Positions 16,564 to 26,492 are shown, counted from the stretch's first letter. The stretch is 64,000 nt of DNA from JAPOXR01 sp965219635 (GCA_965219635.1 OZ244783.1:3782001-3846000), one strand, 5' to 3'. Notes: generated from the letters alone by a model not told the origin. A program made the numbers and translations.

Positions 16564-17695
16564 CCAGAATTCTGAAATAGACTTCAGTCAGGGCATGAAT
16601 ATCGGCGATGGCAACCCGTTCGTCGGTCTGATGGATGGTGTCGCCGACCAGTCCGAACTCAACCACCGGACAGTGGTTCTTGATGAATCTGGCATCTGAT
16701 GTGCCGCCGGAGGTCGACATTTCAGGAGTGCGGCCTGTGGTCTGTTGCACAGAGTTTGCAACCAGTTCGGTCAATCGGCCCGGCGAGGTCACGAAGCAGT
16801 CTCCGAAAGCCAGGCGCTTGCACTCGGCCTTTACACCGAACAGTTCCTCAACAGTGCGGATTTCGATCTCAAGCCAGTCTTGCAGCGATTTGCCGGAATG
16901 GGCGTCGTTGAACCTTATGTTGATCATCGCCTCGCAATGGGCCGGGATCACGTTGCTGGCAGTATTTCCGGTTTCGATAGATGTCACCGCAAGCGTCGAC
17001 GGCTGAAAATTCTCCGTGCCGTGATCCAGTTCGGCCGAGGCCAGACGGTCTGCCAGCCGGGCCATCGCAGCTACCGGATTGCGGGCCCGGTCAGGGTAAG
17101 CCGAGTGACCCTGTTTGCCTTCCAGGCTGACCCGATAGGATACTGAACCGCGCCGGCCAATCTTGATTGCCTCTCCGAATGTGCTTGGGCAGGTTGGTTC
17201 ACCGACGAGGCATCCATCCATCTTCTCGCCGTTGCTTTCCATCCAGTCGAGAATTGCCTGCGTGCCGTCGACTGCGACTGCCTCCTCGTCGCCCGTAACC
17301 ATGAGTATGATCGCTGCCCGCTTGGGATGGCGCCTTGCAAATTCAACGGAAGCGGAAACGAAAGCCGCCACGCCGGACTTCATGTCGGCGGCGCCCCGTC
17401 CCCAAATAAAGCCATCGTGGATCGTGCCGCTGAACGGATCGAACCGCCATTCGTCTGCCCTGCCGGTTGGGACGACATCGGTATGGCCGTTGAACCCGAA
17501 GACAGGTGCCGAGTCCCTTTCGCCGAACCTCGCAAACAGGTTTGGGATACCGTTGCGATCAACGCGTTCGCATCGAAAGCCGTTGGCGGAGAGTAAATCC
17601 TCCAGCAGCACCAGCGCGCCGCCCTCTTCTGGTGTGACTGACGGGCAACGGATCAATTGCGCAGTCAATTCGACCGGATTGACGGCAAACTCCAT
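16547..17695 (-). CDS. dapE: Succinyl-diaminopimelate desuccinylase
   Basis: A 382-residue M20-family metallohydrolase that frees LL-diaminopimelate from its N-succinyl form in lysine and peptidoglycan synthesis. Zinc ligands and catalytic residues appear in order: GFNGHTDVVP, WGRGAADMKSG (bridging Asp), VTGDEEA (catalytic Glu pair) and the late His in VGDTIHQTDERV. The dimerisation lid domain is at about 180-295. It follows dapD by nine bases on the same strand. Length is normal. Confidence 0.95.
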   Translation of the reverse strand: MEFAVNPVELTAQLIRCPSVTPEEGGALVLLEDLLSANGFRCERVDRNGIPNLFARFGERDSAPVFGFNGHTDVVPTGRADEWRFDPFSGTIHDGFIWGRGAADMKSGVAAFVSASVEFARRHPKRAAIILMVTGDEEAVAVDGTQAILDWMESNGEKMDGCLVGEPTCPSTFGEAIKIGRRGSVSYRVSLEGKQGHSAYPDRARNPVAAMARLADRLASAELDHGTENFQPSTLAVTSIETGNTASNVIPAHCEAMINIRFNDAHSGKSLQDWLEIEIRTVEELFGVKAECKRLAFGDCFVTSPGRLTELVANSVQQTTGRTPEMSTSGGTSDARFIKNHCPVVEFGLVGDTIHQTDERVAIADIHALTEVYFRILDGWFD

Positions 17696-17704
17696 TGTTC
17701 GGGC

Positions 17705-18529
17705 CTAATCCCTGAGAAGTTCGTTGATGCCAGTCTTGCTCCTTGTACGGGCATCCACCTTCTTGACGATCACGGCGCAATACAGGCTCACACCTCCCGT
17801 GGATGGTGCGGTTCCGGATACGACCACAGAGTAGGGTGGCACCTCGCCGTAATGCACGCGTCCGGTCTCGCGATCGATGATCTTGGTCGATTGTCCGATA
17901 TAGACACCCATGCCAAGCACCGATCCTTCCCGCACGATCACGCCTTCCACCACCTCGGATCGCGCGCCGATGAAGCAATCGTCCTCGATGATCGTCGGTC
18001 CGGCCTGCATGGGTTCCAATACACCACCGATTCCGGCGCCTCCGGATAGGTGGACATTGCGGCCGATCTGCGCACACGAACCGACCGTAGCCCAGGTGTC
18101 GACCATTGTGCCTTCACCGACATAGGCTCCAAGATTGACGAAGCACGGCATCAATACGACGCCAGGCGCAACATGCGCCGAATGCCGGACGATGCAGTTG
18201 GGAACGGCGCGGAATCCGGCTTCCTTCCATTCGGTTGGTCCCCAGCCATGGAACTTTGAATCAACCTTGTCCCACCAGGTCGACCCCTGCGGCCCGCCCG
18301 ATTGCGGCTCCATGTCCTTGAGCCGGAATCCAAGCAGCACCGCTTTCTTGGCCCACTGATTGACCTTCCAATTGGCTCCATCAGGCTCGGCAACCCGGAC
18401 AATTCCCCGGCCAAGAGCGTCCAGCACTGACTCAACTGCATCCTTGACTGGCCCACCTGTCGACGGAGTGATCGTCTCACGGATTTCCCATGCTGCCTCG
18501 ATCTGCGACTCCAGTGCGGCTATGTCCAT
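17705..18529 (-). CDS. dapD: Tetrahydrodipicolinate N-succinyltransferase
   Basis: A 274-residue left-handed beta-helix acyltransferase, the same length as the E. coli enzyme. N-terminal helices cover 1-100. The hexapeptide repeat region runs from VRHSAHVAPGVVLMP through CFVNLGAYVGEGTMVDTWA to RSEVVEGVIVREGSVLGMG. It makes N-succinyl-2-amino-6-oxopimelate for lysine/DAP synthesis. The ATG at 18529 was chosen over one four codons upstream because TGGAG lies six bases before it. The gap up to 18720 held no recognised element. Confidence 0.96.
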   Translation of the reverse strand: MDIAALESQIEAAWEIRETITPSTGGPVKDAVESVLDALGRGIVRVAEPDGANWKVNQWAKKAVLLGFRLKDMEPQSGGPQGSTWWDKVDSKFHGWGPTEWKEAGFRAVPNCIVRHSAHVAPGVVLMPCFVNLGAYVGEGTMVDTWATVGSCAQIGRNVHLSGGAGIGGVLEPMQAGPTIIEDDCFIGARSEVVEGVIVREGSVLGMGVYIGQSTKIIDRETGRVHYGEVPPYSVVVSGTAPSTGGVSLYCAVIVKKVDARTRSKTGINELLRD

Positions 18530-18720
18530 TTGATGCTCCATTCGTGATCCGGGCCAAACAGCGGTTCGCTGGCCTTATCCGCGCTTGACTGTCTTTGGCA
18601 ATCGGGAAGTGCCGAGGGGTCCGGGATCTTGTGGCCCTTTGACCGTCCTAGCGCCAGTGCGGGAAGTTCACAGGACGGTTGAGTAACCTGCGCCGGAGAG
18701 TCAATCAGCAATTCTTGCGA

Positions 18721-20046
18721 TCAAGCCCAGTTTCTGGAGTAACCTTCGGAGTCGACCCAGCGCATGATGAGCAGGCCTACCAGAAACAATGCGACGATCG
18801 GGGTAACCCCAAGTCTCTGGTCTCCGGTCAGCAATGTGGCATAGGCGATCAGTGCAGGTGCAACGAAGGCTGTTGCGCGGCCGGCAAAGGCGTAAAGGCC
18901 GAACGCCTCAGTTACGCGCTCCGGGTTGGACTGAACAACCATCATGGTCCTCGACACCGCCTGGAGAATGCCGCCCCCGGCGCCAATCAGGCAGCCGCAA
19001 ATGAAGAAGGTCAGGTCCGGCACCATCGATCCTTCACCAAACGGAATGAGGATGGCACTGGTTTCAGTGGTCGTGATGATGGCCAGACAAACCAGCGACA
19101 ACAGGATGATGCAGAAGATGATGACAGGCTTGGGGCCATACTTCCTGTCGGCAAAGCCGCCCAGCCATGTGAAGATGCACCCTGAAATCAGGCTGGCGAG
19201 CCCAAGGACCCCGATCTCGATAATCGACCAGTTGAGCACTCCGACGGCATAGATCCCGCCAAATTGGTAAAGTCCGTTCAGTGCATCGCGATAGAACATC
19301 GACGATCCGAGATATGCCAGCAGGCTGGGCTGTTTTGGCAACCTCCTGAGAGTGCTGATGAGGCCCGTCAGGGTTCGCCTGTCCCTGTTGCCAGTTTGGG
19401 GAACACGCACCCAGGCAAAGAAGGGTACCATGAAGACGGCAAACCACAGGGCCGTGAAGACGCCTGTCGCTCTGGTCCCTTCGCGCAAGTCCGGATCAAG
19501 ACCGAACAATGGCGGAGATCCAAGGAGCGTCACACCTGCCTCATTCTCGGCAATGAAAAGCAGCACCAACAGCAGGGAGACAATTCCGCCAGCATATCCG
19601 AATGCCCAGCCTGTCCCTGATATGAGTCCGACTTCCGACCGCGTTCCAAGTGAAGGCAGCAACGCATTGGTGAATATGGTTGCGAACTCGACCATCATCA
19701 TCGCAAGGCCGAAGGCAAACAGGATCAGGATCCAGTGCGGAGTGCCCGGGATCGCCCACCAGAGAGCGCCGACCGCAAGAAAATGCACGACGGACAGGAA
19801 ACCGATCCAGGCCATGCGCGATCCGGTTCCATCGGCAATTGACCCGAGGACCGGCGCAAGTATGGCTGTGCACAATCCGGTCACGGTCAGCATCCAGCCC
19901 CAATACTCCTGGCCAACGATTGGATTGTCCATCACAGCCGAAACAAAATAGGGGCCGAAGATGAAGGTCAGCATCAGCGTGAAGTAGGGTTGGCTTGCCC
20001 AGTCAAAGAACATCCAGCCCCAGATGCGTTTCTTCGGAACTGCCAT
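18721..20046 (-). CDS. MFS-type permease of the UMF1 (Atg22-like) family
   Basis: A 441-residue protein with 12 predicted membrane segments. The opening KRIWGWMFFDWASQPYFTL is characteristic of the UMF1/Atg22-like group, which resembles yeast vacuolar amino-acid effluxers. It continues FGPYFVSAV and PVLGSIADGTGSRMAW (the cytoplasmic loop 2-3 motif). GAGGGILQAVSRTMMVV is in the second half. Bacterial members are mostly uncharacterised; amino-acid or peptide efflux is a family-based guess. It stands alone, with GGAGGG-type sequence just before the ATG and a 283-bp gap to yggT. Confidence 0.88.
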   Translation of the reverse strand: MAVPKKRIWGWMFFDWASQPYFTLMLTFIFGPYFVSAVMDNPIVGQEYWGWMLTVTGLCTAILAPVLGSIADGTGSRMAWIGFLSVVHFLAVGALWWAIPGTPHWILILFAFGLAMMMVEFATIFTNALLPSLGTRSEVGLISGTGWAFGYAGGIVSLLLVLLFIAENEAGVTLLGSPPLFGLDPDLREGTRATGVFTALWFAVFMVPFFAWVRVPQTGNRDRRTLTGLISTLRRLPKQPSLLAYLGSSMFYRDALNGLYQFGGIYAVGVLNWSIIEIGVLGLASLISGCIFTWLGGFADRKYGPKPVIIFCIILLSLVCLAIITTTETSAILIPFGEGSMVPDLTFFICGCLIGAGGGILQAVSRTMMVVQSNPERVTEAFGLYAFAGRATAFVAPALIAYATLLTGDQRLGVTPIVALFLVGLLIMRWVDSEGYSRNWA

Positions 20047-20329
20047 GACGAACCCTCCCGTATTCCTCTGCGCGATCCGAAGGCCTGGTTGGCATGGTGC
20101 GCGGCATTGCCTGCGCTTGGGAATTCAAACGGGCAAGCGGTTCAAGGTTAAATTCAGTTCGCTCAAAGGACAAGGCAGCCAAATGCGCCCGGCCGGATCC
20201 GGGGGCTGAAAGTTTCCACAAGGAATTGCAGGGTAGGGAGTCCTTTGGCGGCAATGGCAGGATGCCGGACTTGCGTTTGCCAAGGGTAGCAACTAGTTGA
20301 ACCCGGAATGGCCGCGGTTGGGCTTAATC

Positions 20330-20611
20330 ATGAACTTTATCGCACAAATCATAGATACGGCCTTGAACGTGCTGTTGCTGGTCGTGTTCATCCACGTGAT
20401 CATGAGTTGGCTGATCGGTTTCGGGATCCTGAACACCCGGAATCGCCATGTGGCGTTTGTCTGGCAGGAGTTGGAGCGGATCCTTGAGCCAATCTACTCC
20501 CGCATCCGTCAGTTCATGCCGAACTTTGGTGCGATCGACCTGTCGCCTCTGATACTCTTGTTCGGGATCTATGCGATCAGGCTCTTGCTTCGCGATTTCG
20601 GCGTAACCTGA
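20330..20611 (+). CDS. YggT-family membrane protein
   Basis: A 93-residue protein with two hydrophobic segments, IIDTALNVLLLVVFIHVIMS and the C-terminal LSPLILLFGIYAIRLLL, separated by RILEPIYSRIRQFMPNFGAIDLS, which is the YggT signature. Such proteins have roles in osmotic or membrane homeostasis and occur near division genes in many bacteria. The ATG at 20330 is preferred over a TTG at 20297 that adds 11 non-conserved residues. It converges on msrA. Confidence 0.88.
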   Translation: MNFIAQIIDTALNVLLLVVFIHVIMSWLIGFGILNTRNRHVAFVWQELERILEPIYSRIRQFMPNFGAIDLSPLILLFGIYAIRLLLRDFGVT

Positions 20612-20620
20612 ATCCGGGAA

Positions 20621-20690
20621 CCGCCGCTTGACCGTCGGCGGCAGGTGACTTTCACTGCATAGTAGATTTCAGGCTGGCCTGACGGGCCAG
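20621..20690. terminator. Two GC-rich hairpins between convergent yggT and msrA
   Basis: CCGCCG-N9-CGGCGG at 20621-20641 and CTGGCC-TGACG-GGCCAG at 20674-20690 lie in the 117-bp gap between the convergent genes. Either could end transcription from one or both sides; neither has a T-run. Confidence 0.4.
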
Positions 20691-20728
20691 AATTGAAGGA
20701 ATTCCGGCCCAAGGGTCTGCGCATGTCC

Positions 20729-21385
20729 TCAGTGGGTGAACGCAGCCTGGTTGCCCCAAAGCTGTCGGACCCGGGCATCCCGGCCGCAGCCCTCGCGGTA
20801 GCGCTTATAGGCTTCCGATTGCCTGATGACTCCAAACCTGGTGATCACCAGGTTTTTCCCCAGATAGTAATCCTGGTGGTAGTCTTCGGCTGGGTAGAAC
20901 CGCGCAGTTTCGAGGATCGGAGTCACGATCTTCATGCCCAATGCCGTTTCGGCTTCATCCCTGGCTGCCAACGCGATCATGCGTTGTGAATCATCATTGG
21001 CAAAGATCGCTGTTCGGTAGCTGTCGCCCCGGTCGCAGAATTGGCCGCCGTCGTCGGTTGGATCAACGCTTCTGAAGAATTTGTCGGCGAGTTCCCTGAA
21101 CTCGACAACTTCAGGGTCAAACTCGATCTTAACCGCTTCGTAATGTCCGCTGTTCCCTCTTGTTACATCCTTATAGGTAGGGTTCGGCAGGTTGCCGCCG
21201 ATATAGCCGGAGACCGTCGAAAGTACGCCATCAACGGAGTCAAAGTCGGATTCCACGCACCAGAAGCAACCGCCGGCAAAGATGGCCGAGTCCGAGGCGG
21301 CAAGCGAGGATGCAGAAGATCCCGCAAGGAAGGCAGCCGCAGCTGCGATTGCAGCCGCTGTTCTGTTCAGACTGGATTGGGGCAT
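20729..21385 (-). CDS. msrA: Peptide-methionine (S)-S-oxide reductase MsrA, exported
   Basis: About 218 residues with catalytic GGCFWC near residue 36, followed by VESDFDSVDGVLSTVSGYIGG and GHYEAVKIEFDP, all typical of MsrA. The N-terminus (SLNRTAAAIAAAAAFLAGSS) is a Sec signal peptide cleaving near SLAA, so this copy repairs methionine sulfoxide in the periplasm. The C-terminus has a single late Cys (REGCGRD) that may resolve the catalytic sulfenic acid. The start is one of two close ATGs (21394, 21385); the second has GAG nine bases upstream. Confidence 0.93.
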   Translation of the reverse strand: MPQSSLNRTAAAIAAAAAFLAGSSASSLAASDSAIFAGGCFWCVESDFDSVDGVLSTVSGYIGGNLPNPTYKDVTRGNSGHYEAVKIEFDPEVVEFRELADKFFRSVDPTDDGGQFCDRGDSYRTAIFANDDSQRMIALAARDEAETALGMKIVTPILETARFYPAEDYHQDYYLGKNLVITRFGVIRQSEAYKRYREGCGRDARVRQLWGNQAAFTH

Positions 21386-21499
21386 CGATATCATCTCAAA
21401 TGGCCAGAGTATTGCGGACACAGTTGCATCATCGCCAACCTTAATCAATTGCCTGAAGAAAAATTGATGGCCGAGCCGCTCTCAAAGCGCCGGGGAAGT

Positions 21500-22717
21500 T
21501 CAGACAGCTCCCCTGTTCCGGTTGCGCAGCAGTTTCAGACGCAAGGCGTTGAGCTTGATGAAGCCCTCGGCATCCTTCTGGTCATATGCGCCCGCATCGT
21601 CCTCAAAGGTCACATGCCGCTCCGAATAGAGTGAGTTGCCGGACCATCGTCCAACTGTCTGCACACTCCCCTTGAACAGCTTCAACCGGGCGGTTCCCGT
21701 GACGTGTTCCTGGCTGCAATCTATCGCCGCTTGGAGCATTTCGCGTTCTGGGCTGAACCAGAAGCCGTTGTAGATCAGTTCGGCGTAGCGGGGCATCAAC
21801 TCGTCTTTCAGGTGCGCAGCTCCGCGATCAAGGGTGATCTGTTCGATGCCGCGGTGAGCCTCCAGCAGCACGGTTCCTCCAGGCGTTTCATAGATGCCCC
21901 TGGATTTCATACCGACGAAGCGGTTTTCGACCAGGTCAAGCCGGCCGACACCATGTGCGCCACCGATCTGGTTTAGTTTTCCTAGCAGGCGCGCCGGACT
22001 CATCCGTTCGCCGTCGACAGCGACCGGGTCGCCCCGTTCGAATTCGATCTCGACATATTGGGGTTCATCTGGAGCGACCTGAGGATCTACTGTTCGCTGG
22101 TAGACATGAGCGGGCGCTTCCACTGAAGGATCTTCAAGCAGTTTTCCTTCGGAGGAGGTATGAAGCAGGTTCGCATCCACCGAAAACGGGGCTTCTCCCC
22201 GCTTGTCCTTGGCAATCGGAATCTGGTGCATCTCGGCGAACTCAATCAGGCTTGTCCTGCTTGACAGATTCCAGGTGCGCCAAGGGGCAATCACCTTGAT
22301 CGCCGGGTTCAGCGCATAGGCTGCCAGCTCAAAGCGAACCTGATCGTTGCCTTTCCCCGTGGCTCCATGTGCGATTGCATCCGCGCCGGTTTCGTCGGCG
22401 ATTTCGACCAACCTCTTGGCAATCAGTGGGCGGGCAATGGACGTTCCGAGCAGATACTGGCCTTCGTAGAGCGCATTGGCCCTGAACATCGGAAAGATGA
22501 AGTCCCGGGCAAATTCCTCGCGCAAATCCTCAATGCGGACCTCCCGAATTCCAAGCATTTCGGCCTTGCGCCGCGCAGGTTCGAGGTCTTCCTCCTGACC
22601 GAGGTCTGCTGTGAAGGTGACCACTTCGGCGCGGTATTCGACCTGCAACCATTTGAGAATGATGGATGTATCGAGCCCGCCGGAATAGGCCAGAACAATC
22701 TTCTTCGGATCGGCCAT
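21500..22717 (-). CDS. argG: Argininosuccinate synthase
   Basis: A 405-residue enzyme that joins citrulline and aspartate with ATP. The N-terminal N-type ATP pyrophosphatase loop is LAYSGGLDTSIILKWL. AHGATGKGNDQVRFEL and SVDANLLHTSSEGKLLEDP bind citrulline and aspartate. The ATG at 22717 is preferred because GTGGAG lies six bases before it; an ATG four codons upstream is in frame. It is divergent from rsmB with a 108-bp intergenic region and monocistronic as far as can be seen. Confidence 0.97.
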   Translation of the reverse strand: MADPKKIVLAYSGGLDTSIILKWLQVEYRAEVVTFTADLGQEEDLEPARRKAEMLGIREVRIEDLREEFARDFIFPMFRANALYEGQYLLGTSIARPLIAKRLVEIADETGADAIAHGATGKGNDQVRFELAAYALNPAIKVIAPWRTWNLSSRTSLIEFAEMHQIPIAKDKRGEAPFSVDANLLHTSSEGKLLEDPSVEAPAHVYQRTVDPQVAPDEPQYVEIEFERGDPVAVDGERMSPARLLGKLNQIGGAHGVGRLDLVENRFVGMKSRGIYETPGGTVLLEAHRGIEQITLDRGAAHLKDELMPRYAELIYNGFWFSPEREMLQAAIDCSQEHVTGTARLKLFKGSVQTVGRWSGNSLYSERHVTFEDDAGAYDQKDAEGFIKLNALRLKLLRNRNRGAV

Positions 22718-22825
22718 GCAATTCTCCACTTGTCCACGCGCTTGCGGCGTCTATTGAAATTGGCGTGGTCTGGCAATCTCCACCGTGGAACACCGAGAGT
22801 CCTATCAAGAGAAACAGGAATACGC

Positions 22826-24178
22826 ATGTCGCGAAGCTCGAATAAGCCGGACCGGTTGAGAAGCCCTGACCGAGCAAAGCTGTCCGCCGAAGACAAGAGG
22901 AAGGCGATTGCCGTTCGCAAGCACGCGCTGAAATTGCTGGACGGGGTGCGTCGCAAGGGCCGAATGTTGCCGCGAGTAGGCTCCAAGCCAACTTCGCTCG
23001 GCATTCACGAAGAGAACTTGGCCAATTACCTCGCTGCAAACGTCTTGCGCCGGCAGGGCCGCATCGATCAGGTTCTTGATCAATTGATTGCGAAACGGCC
23101 GCATCCTCTTGGGCTCGAAATTCTCAGAATAGCCGTGATCGAGCTCCGTCTGCTTCCGTTCGTCAAGGAACTGGTTGTCGATGTGGCGGTACGGATGACG
23201 CGGGAGCATGACTCCACGCGACACCTCGACGGACTTGTGAACGCGGTCCTGAGAAAGGTCTCCGAAAAGGAAGGCCAAGTGATGTGGGATTGCGCAAAAC
23301 CCGGGCGGTTGCCGGAATGGATCGGGGCTCCGATCTCGGACGCGTTCGGTGAGAAAGTGCGCGAGAGGATCGAAATGTTCCATGAGTGGCCAGCGGCAGT
23401 TGATATCACTTTGGCCTGTCCGGACGAGGCGGAGAGGCTCTCCCAGGAATTGCCTGCAAGGATGCTGCCTTCGCCAGGCAGCTTGCGGCTTCAAGGCCGC
23501 CCGCTGGTTTCAGAACTGCCCGGATATGCAGAAGGGTCGTGGTGGGTCCAGGATGCCGCTGCCGCCATCCCTGTCAAGCTGCTCGGCAACATTGCCGGAA
23601 AGGAAGTTCTCGACATGTGCGCTGCGCCAGGCGGTAAGACTATGCAGTGCGCCGCAGCAGGAGCGCAGGTAACCGCACTGGACAAGTCGCAACAGCGCCT
23701 GAAACGGCTTCGCGAGAACCTGTCGCGAACCGGGTTGAACGCTCGCGTGGTGTGTGCCGATGCAACGGCCTGGCAGCCAAACCACAAGTTTGACGTTGTC
23801 ATCGTCGACGCGCCCTGCACGGCAACGGGAACAATCAGGCGCCATCCAGATCTGCCTTTCGTCAAGAAACAGGGAAGCAAACTGCTCACGGAACTGGGGC
23901 CAGTGCAGCGCGATCTCCTGCGCCGAGCCGTCGAACTGATAAGTCCAAGAGGAAAGATCCTCTATTGCGTTTGTTCAATGCTCCCGGCTGAGGGCGAAGA
24001 GGTCGTAAGGGATATCGCCGCCGAGTTGGCCCTGCGCGTTGTGCCTGTCAAGGGCACGAAATTCGGCTTGCCGCCTGAGTGCTGGTCTTCCGGGCTCGGT
24101 TTGCGTACCCGCCCTGACCACTGGCATTCCGAGGGTGGAATGGACGGGTTCTTTTCGGCGGTGCTGACAAAAGGGTAG
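22826..24178 (+). CDS. RsmB/NOP-family RNA cytosine-5 methyltransferase
   Basis: A 450-residue protein with an N-terminal NusB-like RNA-binding domain (about residues 25-160) and a C-terminal SAM-dependent methyltransferase. The SAM loop is VLDMCAAPGGKTMQ near residue 262, VIVDAPCTATGTIRRHPDL holds the first catalytic-region Cys, and LYCVCSMLPAEGEE carries the catalytic Cys. It modifies 16S rRNA (m5C967-type) by family expectation. The open frame extends upstream antisense to argG, but the ATG at 22826 after AGGAATACGC begins the conserved part. It converges on mepA. Confidence 0.92.
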   Translation: MSRSSNKPDRLRSPDRAKLSAEDKRKAIAVRKHALKLLDGVRRKGRMLPRVGSKPTSLGIHEENLANYLAANVLRRQGRIDQVLDQLIAKRPHPLGLEILRIAVIELRLLPFVKELVVDVAVRMTREHDSTRHLDGLVNAVLRKVSEKEGQVMWDCAKPGRLPEWIGAPISDAFGEKVRERIEMFHEWPAAVDITLACPDEAERLSQELPARMLPSPGSLRLQGRPLVSELPGYAEGSWWVQDAAAAIPVKLLGNIAGKEVLDMCAAPGGKTMQCAAAGAQVTALDKSQQRLKRLRENLSRTGLNARVVCADATAWQPNHKFDVVIVDAPCTATGTIRRHPDLPFVKKQGSKLLTELGPVQRDLLRRAVELISPRGKILYCVCSMLPAEGEEVVRDIAAELALRVVPVKGTKFGLPPECWSSGLGLRTRPDHWHSEGGMDGFFSAVLTKG

Positions 24179-24302
24179 GGCTGTCATCCAACCGGGAGTC
24201 GGCCACCGGCAAACACCGGACTTCAATTGGCGGTCCCTCTGGTTCCGGGTAGCCAGAAGTTAAACCGGTTGATCTATCCGAACCGCAACCTGCTTTCTGC
24301 TG

Positions 24303-25208
24303 TCAGTCCGATGCCAGGACATTCCCACATGCTGCCGGAAGATCAGACATCAACAGGTCCTGCGACCCTCGAATTGGCGAAGGCGGTGCTTCTTTAGCTG
24401 GTTTGGTAAGCGAGTCTGCATAGTCGGTCACCCACCACTCAAGTCCCGCGTCACAGCCGTCGCCACCATCGGAGAGTTCCTCGACCGTAGGTCTTTGCGG
24501 CAGGCAATAGAGTGCGTCCGACGGACACTTTAGCCGTACATGGAAATGGTAGTTGTGCTGGTACCAGGGGCGGATTCTCTGCAGCCATGCGCGGTCGGTT
24601 CCAGCATTCTCGCACATCGCAACCTTCACAGCCGCGGACACCAGAATCCGGTCCACGCGGGGATCTGAAGCCGCTGCCTTGAGCACCTCCATGTGTGTAT
24701 CGGTCCAGTTGGAGTTGACGCTCCTTTGGTCGTTGGACCGGACCGAAATCGAAGAGATTTCTTCGCGTTCCTGCCGGGTCAAATCCAACCTGCCCGGCGC
24801 CAGCATCCAGATGTCGACATCAAGTCCGATCTGGTGGGAGGCGTGACCAGACGTCATGGGGCCGCCTCTGGGTTGGGACATGTCACCGACATAGAGCCCG
24901 TTCCAGCCGAGTTGAGAAGCCCTCTCACTCAGGTCAATGATGTAGTCGATCAGTACCGGGTGGCCCCAATGCCGGTTCCTGTCCAGCCGCATTGCCTGCC
25001 AGGTGGGGCCGGTTTCTGGCAGCTGAATTGCACCGGCGATGCATCCCTGGGTGTATCTTCCGATGACGTCTGGTTCTCCAGCCGAGCCAGCAGCGACTGA
25101 GCCAAACTGTGTGCTGGCAGGACCATCCGCGGAAACCGACGGACTGGCCAAGACCGACATGGCCAATACGGAAAGCACTGCCTTGCAGAATGAATGGATG
25201 CGGCCCAT
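24303..25208 (-). CDS. mepA: Penicillin-insensitive murein endopeptidase
   Basis: A 301-residue periplasmic LAS-family metallopeptidase that cuts D-Ala-mDAP cross-links in peptidoglycan. A signal peptide (AVLSVLAMSVLASPSVSA) is at residues 9-27. Zinc ligands appear in GHASHQIGLDVDIWM (His and Asp) and HNYHFHVRLKCP (HxH). Several cysteines match the disulfides of the E. coli enzyme. The start is set by GGGAGG eight bases upstream; a longer in-frame extension lacks signal features. Confidence 0.94.
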   Translation of the reverse strand: MGRIHSFCKAVLSVLAMSVLASPSVSADGPASTQFGSVAAGSAGEPDVIGRYTQGCIAGAIQLPETGPTWQAMRLDRNRHWGHPVLIDYIIDLSERASQLGWNGLYVGDMSQPRGGPMTSGHASHQIGLDVDIWMLAPGRLDLTRQEREEISSISVRSNDQRSVNSNWTDTHMEVLKAAASDPRVDRILVSAAVKVAMCENAGTDRAWLQRIRPWYQHNYHFHVRLKCPSDALYCLPQRPTVEELSDGGDGCDAGLEWWVTDYADSLTKPAKEAPPSPIRGSQDLLMSDLPAACGNVLASD

Positions 25209-25562
25209 CGTCTTGTCCTCCCTACGCGGCAACGCTGTTCTTCGAGGCAGGCAGCGACTGTTATCTGCTTCAGGCATGCCTGATAGCCGGACACGAATGC
25301 GCCAGCCAGTCTCTCTTCAATGGCCTACTCTATTGTGCTCCCGCCGGGCTGCCAAGAATGGCCGCATATGGGTTCAGAATTCCACGAAAGAAGGCCAGCA
25401 GGCAGCGCGTAGGGTCCCATTTGCTGTCTCTACCAATTCGACAGGGGCCGATGCCAAGCCGCCGGATATGATTCACAAGAATACCCTGCTTCATGCTGCA
25501 AATTTTCTGGAGTTCCATCTTCCAAACAGTCAACGGCCTCCAACATTTGCTTTTCCGGGAAT
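25209..25562. other. Intergenic region with no recognised element
   Basis: The 354 bp between the mepA start and the 3' end of the BKACE gene should carry the mepA promoter on the minus strand. No conserved reading frame, tRNA or clear hairpin was seen. Confidence 0.5.
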
Positions 25563-26492
25563 TCAGAATTCGACCCGGTCTGCTCCCTTCAACGACAATC
25601 TCTGGCGAGCCTCCTCGGGAGTTGCCACTTGCATGCCCAACCTCTCGACGATTTCCCTGATTTGACGAACCTGTTGCGCATTGGATTCAGCCTTCCTGCC
25701 CGGGCCAATGTAAAGGCTGTCCTCAAGGCCAACCCGCAGATTGCCGCCGAGCATGGCAGCTGTCGTGGCAAAACTCATCTGGTGACGGCCGGCGGCGAGC
25801 ACTGACCACTCATAACTGCCGCCAAACAATCTTTCTGCAACACGGTGCATGTGGATCAGATTGTCCAGTTCCGCCCCGGCTCCTCCCAGCACACCGAACA
25901 CCATTTGCAGGAAGAATGGCGGCTCCAGCCAATTCTGATCGATCACCCATGCCAGATTGTAGAGATGGCCAAGATCGTAGCATTCGAACTCGAAGCGCGT
26001 TCCGTGCGCCCCGTGCAACTCCTTGATGATGAATTCTATGTCCTCGAATGTGTTGCGGAAGATGAAATCCCGGGTCATTTCGAGATATTGAGGCTCCCAT
26101 TCGTGCTTCCAGTCCTTGAATCTGTCCAATGCAGGGAACAGGCCGAAGTTCATGGATCCGACATTCAGCGATGCCATTTCCGGCCCGGCGTCCATGGCAG
26201 CTCGTATTCTGTCCTCGCGGCTCATTCCCAATCCGCCACCCGTTGTCACGTTTACGACTGAGGCACATCCCTGTTTGATCCGGGGCAGGAACTGCCGGAA
26301 TGTGGCTGGGCTCGGGTCGGGCTTTCCTGTGTCCGGGTCCCGGGCATGAAGATGAAGTATCGCAGCGCCGGCATCAGAAGCGTCGACGGCAGAGGCGGCG
26401 ATTTCGGCGGGCGTCACCGGGAGATGCGGCGACATGGAAGGGGTATGAATCCCACCCGTAATCGCACAGGTAATGATAACCGGCTTTCTCAT
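25563..26492 (-). CDS. Beta-keto acid cleavage enzyme (BKACE, DUF849)
   Basis: A 309-residue TIM-barrel enzyme. The opening KPVIITCAITGGIHTPSMSP and the zinc-binding AAILHLHARDPDTGKP (HxH) are BKACE hallmarks. NVTTGGGLGMS and MASLNVGSMNFG follow in order. The family cleaves beta-keto acids with acetyl-CoA; the founding member acts on 3-keto-5-aminohexanoate in lysine fermentation, others on carnitine-derived or keto-adipate substrates. With no pathway gene beside it, the substrate is not predictable. A 291-bp divergent gap separates it from hslO. Confidence 0.92.
   Translation of the reverse strand: MRKPVIITCAITGGIHTPSMSPHLPVTPAEIAASAVDASDAGAAILHLHARDPDTGKPDPSPATFRQFLPRIKQGCASVVNVTTGGGLGMSREDRIRAAMDAGPEMASLNVGSMNFGLFPALDRFKDWKHEWEPQYLEMTRDFIFRNTFEDIEFIIKELHGAHGTRFEFECYDLGHLYNLAWVIDQNWLEPPFFLQMVFGVLGGAGAELDNLIHMHRVAERLFGGSYEWSVLAAGRHQMSFATTAAMLGGNLRVGLEDSLYIGPGRKAESNAQQVRQIREIVERLGMQVATPEEARQRLSLKGADRVEF

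Noticed and set aside
22367..22825. Open 5' extension of the RsmB-family gene
   Set aside because: It is antisense to argG, has no conserved content, and the ATG at 22826 begins the family sequence.
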